From positions 1 through 56,561 of the forward strand of contig JAAUTN010000007.1 of assembly GCA_012031415.1 (NCBI GenBank): a stretch of 56,561 bases of DNA, in the 5' to 3' direction. This stretch comes from Leptolyngbyaceae cyanobacterium SM1_4_3. GTDB lineage: Bacteria; Cyanobacteriota; Cyanobacteriia; Elainellales; Elainellaceae. Below are positions 54,170 to 56,561 of this stretch, piece by piece (the first letter of the stretch is position 1; each line of letters opens with the position of its first letter). The position numbers were made by a program, and so were the translations under genes. The notes beneath the pieces are model-generated. The model saw only the letters and a program-made list of their open reading frames with translations. It ran no database searches and was not told the origin of the DNA.

Positions 54170-54278
54170 ATTTACTGTGATTCCTCTGACGAGCAGACAG
54201 ACAAGCCTGGAACCGTGTAAGTTCTTCCAGCTTTTGAACGGTGCCGCACTGCTGCTCAATCCCTCTGCACTGACAGAA

Positions 54279-54482
54279 TGTGCAACTCTTTCCAGACTCT
54301 TGTGGGATGGGCATCTTGCCTGTCCAAATCAAGCAGGCAAGATGCCCGCTCCACAGGAAACCCCAGGTTTCCAAAACTTTCAGCGCTTTGCAGACGGGTA
54401 AACCACAGGTAGGGGCGAACGGCCGTTCGCCCCTACACGAGATTTGTGGTTTATGCAAATGAAAACTGCTGTTAGTTGCACA
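54279..54482. repeat. MITE-like nested inverted repeat, copy 3 (composite)
   Basis: The outer arms TGTGCAA (54279-54285) and TTGCACA (54476-54482) match copy 1. Inside are the TGTGGGATGGGCATCTTGCC / GGCAAGATGCCCGCTCCACA pair (54301-54355) and a second nested element: TAAACCACA (54399-54407) / TGTGGTTTA (54445-54453) around a perfect 28-bp palindrome at 54409-54436 (GTAGGGGCGAACGG and its complement). No coding capacity. Confidence 0.75.
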
Positions 54483-54501
54483 TCACGGCACTGCCGTTGA
54501 A

Positions 54502-54753
54502 TGATTCCTCCCTGCTCCTCAGTGATTCCTCCGTGCTGCTGAGTGATTCCTCCCTGCTCCTCAGTGATTCCTCCGTGCTGCTGAGTGATTCCTCCGTGCT
54601 GCTGAGTGATTCCTCCCTGCTCCTCAGTCATTCCTCCCTGCTCCTCAGCTATTCCTCCCTGCTCCTCAGTTATTTCTCCGTGCTGCTGAGTCGTTTCGCA
54701 CTGCCGCTCGACGGTATTGCATTGCTCTTCAACGATGCTGCATTGCTGCTAGG
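54502..54753. repeat. 21-bp tandem array, nine clear plus three decayed units
   Basis: The units start TGATTCCTCC and end either CTGCTCCTCAG (type A) or GTGCTGCTGAG (type B), in the order A B A B B A A A B, then three decayed units that keep the 21-bp spacing (54691-54753). The unit sequence differs from the array at 2258-2383 but the period is identical. Frames on both strands stay open through it (heptapeptides such as ITEEQGG or SDSSLLL), without credible gene starts. Confidence 0.85.
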
Positions 54754-54778
54754 GATCGCGAATTAAATAAACTGTACA

Positions 54779-54832
54779 TTTTGTGGGATGGGCATCTTGC
54801 CCGTCCGGGCGGGTGAGACACCCACCCCACAG
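54779..54832. repeat. MITE-like inverted repeat, copy 4
   Basis: TGTGGGATGGGCATCTTGCC opens it and CACCCACCCCACAGG closes it; only the outer arms pair. It lacks the TGTGCAA outer arms of copies 1 and 3. Confidence 0.65.
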
Positions 54833-54972
54833 GTTAATTAATTTGCGATCCTAAGCAGACCTTATAAGGTGCGTTAAGTGCTAGCCACAACGCATCCTTG
54901 AGGTCTAACCAAATTTCACAGGATGTATTAGTAGCAGAACTTACGCATCCCTAGCATGGACTCAGAGGGCTA

Positions 54973-55005
54973 AGATCTGCGACTTCTTCGAGAAGTCGCA
55001 GATCT
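54973..55005. repeat. Palindromic element CTGCGACTTCT, copy 2
   Basis: AGATCTGCGACTTCT pairs with AGAAGTCGCAGATCT around TCG. It is the partner of 44827-44859. It stands 34 bp after the stop of the M14/RTX gene and could serve as its terminator. Confidence 0.7.
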
Positions 55006-55038
55006 GGCTCTGGGCGCTCGTTTTCTGTACAGCGATGA

Positions 55039-56561
55039 CTAGACCGGAACAAAAGCAGATTCGCTCAGGGCACTGGCACTCACTTGATGGAGAACGGCAA
55101 ATATATTGTCTCCATATCCGATTGCGGTATTGTTTCGGTCTTGAGTGATGGACAATTGCCCAAAGCTGAGGGTGCCAACTAGCCCAATCGAATCTGTGCC
55201 GACTTCAAAGCCGCGAATGGAATCTGTGCCGCCGCCTACACCGATCGCAAAGATATCGCTACCCCTGCCGCCATCTAGCCGATCACGACCTGCGCCGCCC
55301 CAGAGCAGGTCGTCACCCGCATCACCGTACAGCACATCATCACCCGCATCGCCGTAGAGTTTGTCGTCACCGCCTTTGCCGCTGATGCGATCGCTGCCTC
55401 GACCGCCGTAGATGACATCATCACCTCCCTGCCTGCCACCAGAAGAGGAGGTATTGTGATCGCCGCGCAGCAAGTCATCTCCGTCACCGCCAATGAGCAG
55501 GTCATCACCCTGCCCCCCTGCCAGGACATCATCGCCGCCCCGACCGTAAAGTACATCGCTGCCGCTGCCCCCTACAGAGCGGTCAACCTCCGCATTTCCG
55601 TCAAAGACGGTCGCATTCGCGGCGGGAGCCTCCAATACATCCAGGAAGACAGCCGTAGGAACGCCATAGTTACCTTCTGCATCGGCACTTTCCACAAAGA
55701 CGGTATAGCGCCCCACTGTCAAACCCGTCGTATCAATGGTGGCTTCCAGTTCTTCGATCGCTTCGTCAAACGCGCCGTCCGCAGCAGATAGCTCAAACGT
55801 CTCCGTTCCTTCTGCCCAGGAAGGCGTACCGATTGAATAACGGGCACCGCCGATGACTTCGGGTTCTGGAATCGCCACATCATCGGTGTGCTTCCCGTGA
55901 TGCCGTCTCCCAGGCGAGTCGAATCTGCCGTTGCAGAAAGCTCTACGGCCGCCCCCGCCAGCACCTGACTAAGATCAACCGAAACGCCAGTCACATCCGG
56001 GCTACCCGCAGTTTGGTAAGGCGCACGGGCTGACTTGGCAGCGTAGAAGTAAGCCGGGATGACCTCATTGACGATGATGTTTTCAAACGTTTCAGTGTCC
56101 TGGAAAAACTCTGTTCCTAGCTCAAAGGTGTAGCCCGGAACGCCCAGTTCGCTGTACACCCAGTCATCCGTTGTTCCTACAGTCGGATAAAGCCCGATCG
56201 CCTGAGAAACGTCGTAGGCTTCATCTACCAGACCTGTAAAATGGCCAAGCTTAAGCCCCAGATTCCGCAGCCCTTCCTGGTTGGGAGCAACTTCCTCCGT
56301 CCAGCCAAACGGATAGAGAATCAGATTGCCAAAGCTGTGAACGTCAATGTAAACCCCTGACGTATCTGCCGCTGCGGGGTCAAAATCTCCAGGGCCTTTA
56401 GTATCGGGGAAAGTTTCCAGCAGATAGTCTCGCAACGCTTGACTTTCCGGCTCTGAAAAGGCAGCAGTGCCTCGATAGGTCAGGTCAGCGGGTCAGAGCT
56501 TGATGATTCTTCACCAAACTCTCCCCACTTAGAGCCGTAGTTGCGGTTGAGGTCAACGCCA
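55039..56561 (-). pseudogene. M14 zinc carboxypeptidase with RTX repeats, 5' truncated and frameshifted
   Basis: The 5' end is beyond the window. The first frame has GVDLNRNYGSKWGEFGE, the M14 substrate-binding Asn-Arg motif, but hits TGA at 56480-56482; one missing base near 56490 would restore DPADLTYRGTAAFSEPE. The second frame carries YIDVHSFGNLILYPFGW (third zinc ligand His) and VPGYTFELGTEF (catalytic Glu). A second missing base near 55894-55896 (a CCC run) joins it to DDVAIPEPEVIGG and a C-terminal RTX region with several GGxGxDxLxGG calcium-binding nonapeptides, ending SESAFVPV, a type I secretion-type tail. If intact it would be a secreted metallocarboxypeptidase. Both lesions are in G/C runs, so sequencing error is possible. 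Confidence 0.75.

Noticed and set aside
54380-54766. Frames across the second 21-bp array (ITEEQGG- and SDSSLLL-type)
   Set aside because: Same argument as for the first array; the frames also run into the MITE-like element.

Overview
The window is cyanobacterial chromosome. The octamer GCGATCGC (HIP1) and its core recur throughout. The gene content is diagnostic: plant-type ferredoxin PetF, biliverdin reductase, NDH-1 subunit NdhS, the AAA protein Ycf46, a SigC-type group 2 sigma factor next to FurA, a three-gene proton-translocating transhydrogenase, and the nitrate-assimilation regulators NtcB and CnaT. Many small exported or hypothetical proteins and abundant short palindromic repeats suggest a filamentous or Leptolyngbya-like lineage; that last step is inference.

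Layout. 1-229 is the 3' end of dnaA, frameshifted inside its DNA-binding signature. 230-2495 holds a MITE-like element, two exported proteins of unknown role, nested inverted repeats and a 21-bp tandem array. 2496-6126 is an accessory island: a P-loop NTPase, a translationally coupled NTPase-like/TPR protein whose TPR array is broken by a one-base shift, a small pseudogene and a small soluble protein. 6159-16002 carries an HD-domain protein, an exported protein, an M48-like protein that has lost metal ligands, an EamA transporter, tRNA-Gln, a lipoprotein, an aldose-1-epimerase-like protein and a degenerate CapA-like protein. 16506-23004 has a pentapeptide-repeat membrane protein and a polyprenyl-phosphate sugar cluster (two GT2 enzymes, one fused to GtrA, a TVP38 protein and a GT39-type glycosyltransferase). 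23825-25677 is bvdR divergent from petF. 25865-29555 has a SpoIID/LytB protein and a DUF697 GTPase.

30472-34065 is the sigC / furA / peptidoglycan-binding block, which matches the arrangement known in Anabaena and suggests antisense control of furA. 34261-40130 is the reverse-strand string rpmH, rnpA, PH-domain gene, yidC, khpB, yceD, ycf46 and an SH3 protein: ribosome and RNase P biogenesis with membrane protein insertion. 41754-44684 is pntAA-pntAB-pntB. 45236-51935 holds an SRPBCC protein, mrp, rodA, ndhS, a HAS-barrel-like protein and a CPA2 antiporter with two Usp domains. 52007-54087 is ntcB-cnaT behind a promoter with NtcA-activated geometry. 54172-55038 is a repeat nest with a second 21-bp array. 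The window ends in an M14 carboxypeptidase/RTX gene with two apparent one-base deletions.

The most notable observations are the dnaA frameshift, the NTPase/TPR island, the two unrelated 21-bp arrays, the M48 and CapA pseudoenzymes, the predicted NtcA promoter of ntcB-cnaT, and several families of short palindromic elements repeated inside the window. Several one-base deletions (dnaA, TPR gene, M14 gene twice) could be real decay or assembly error; reads are needed to decide. Family names come from sequence recognition alone; no database search was run.
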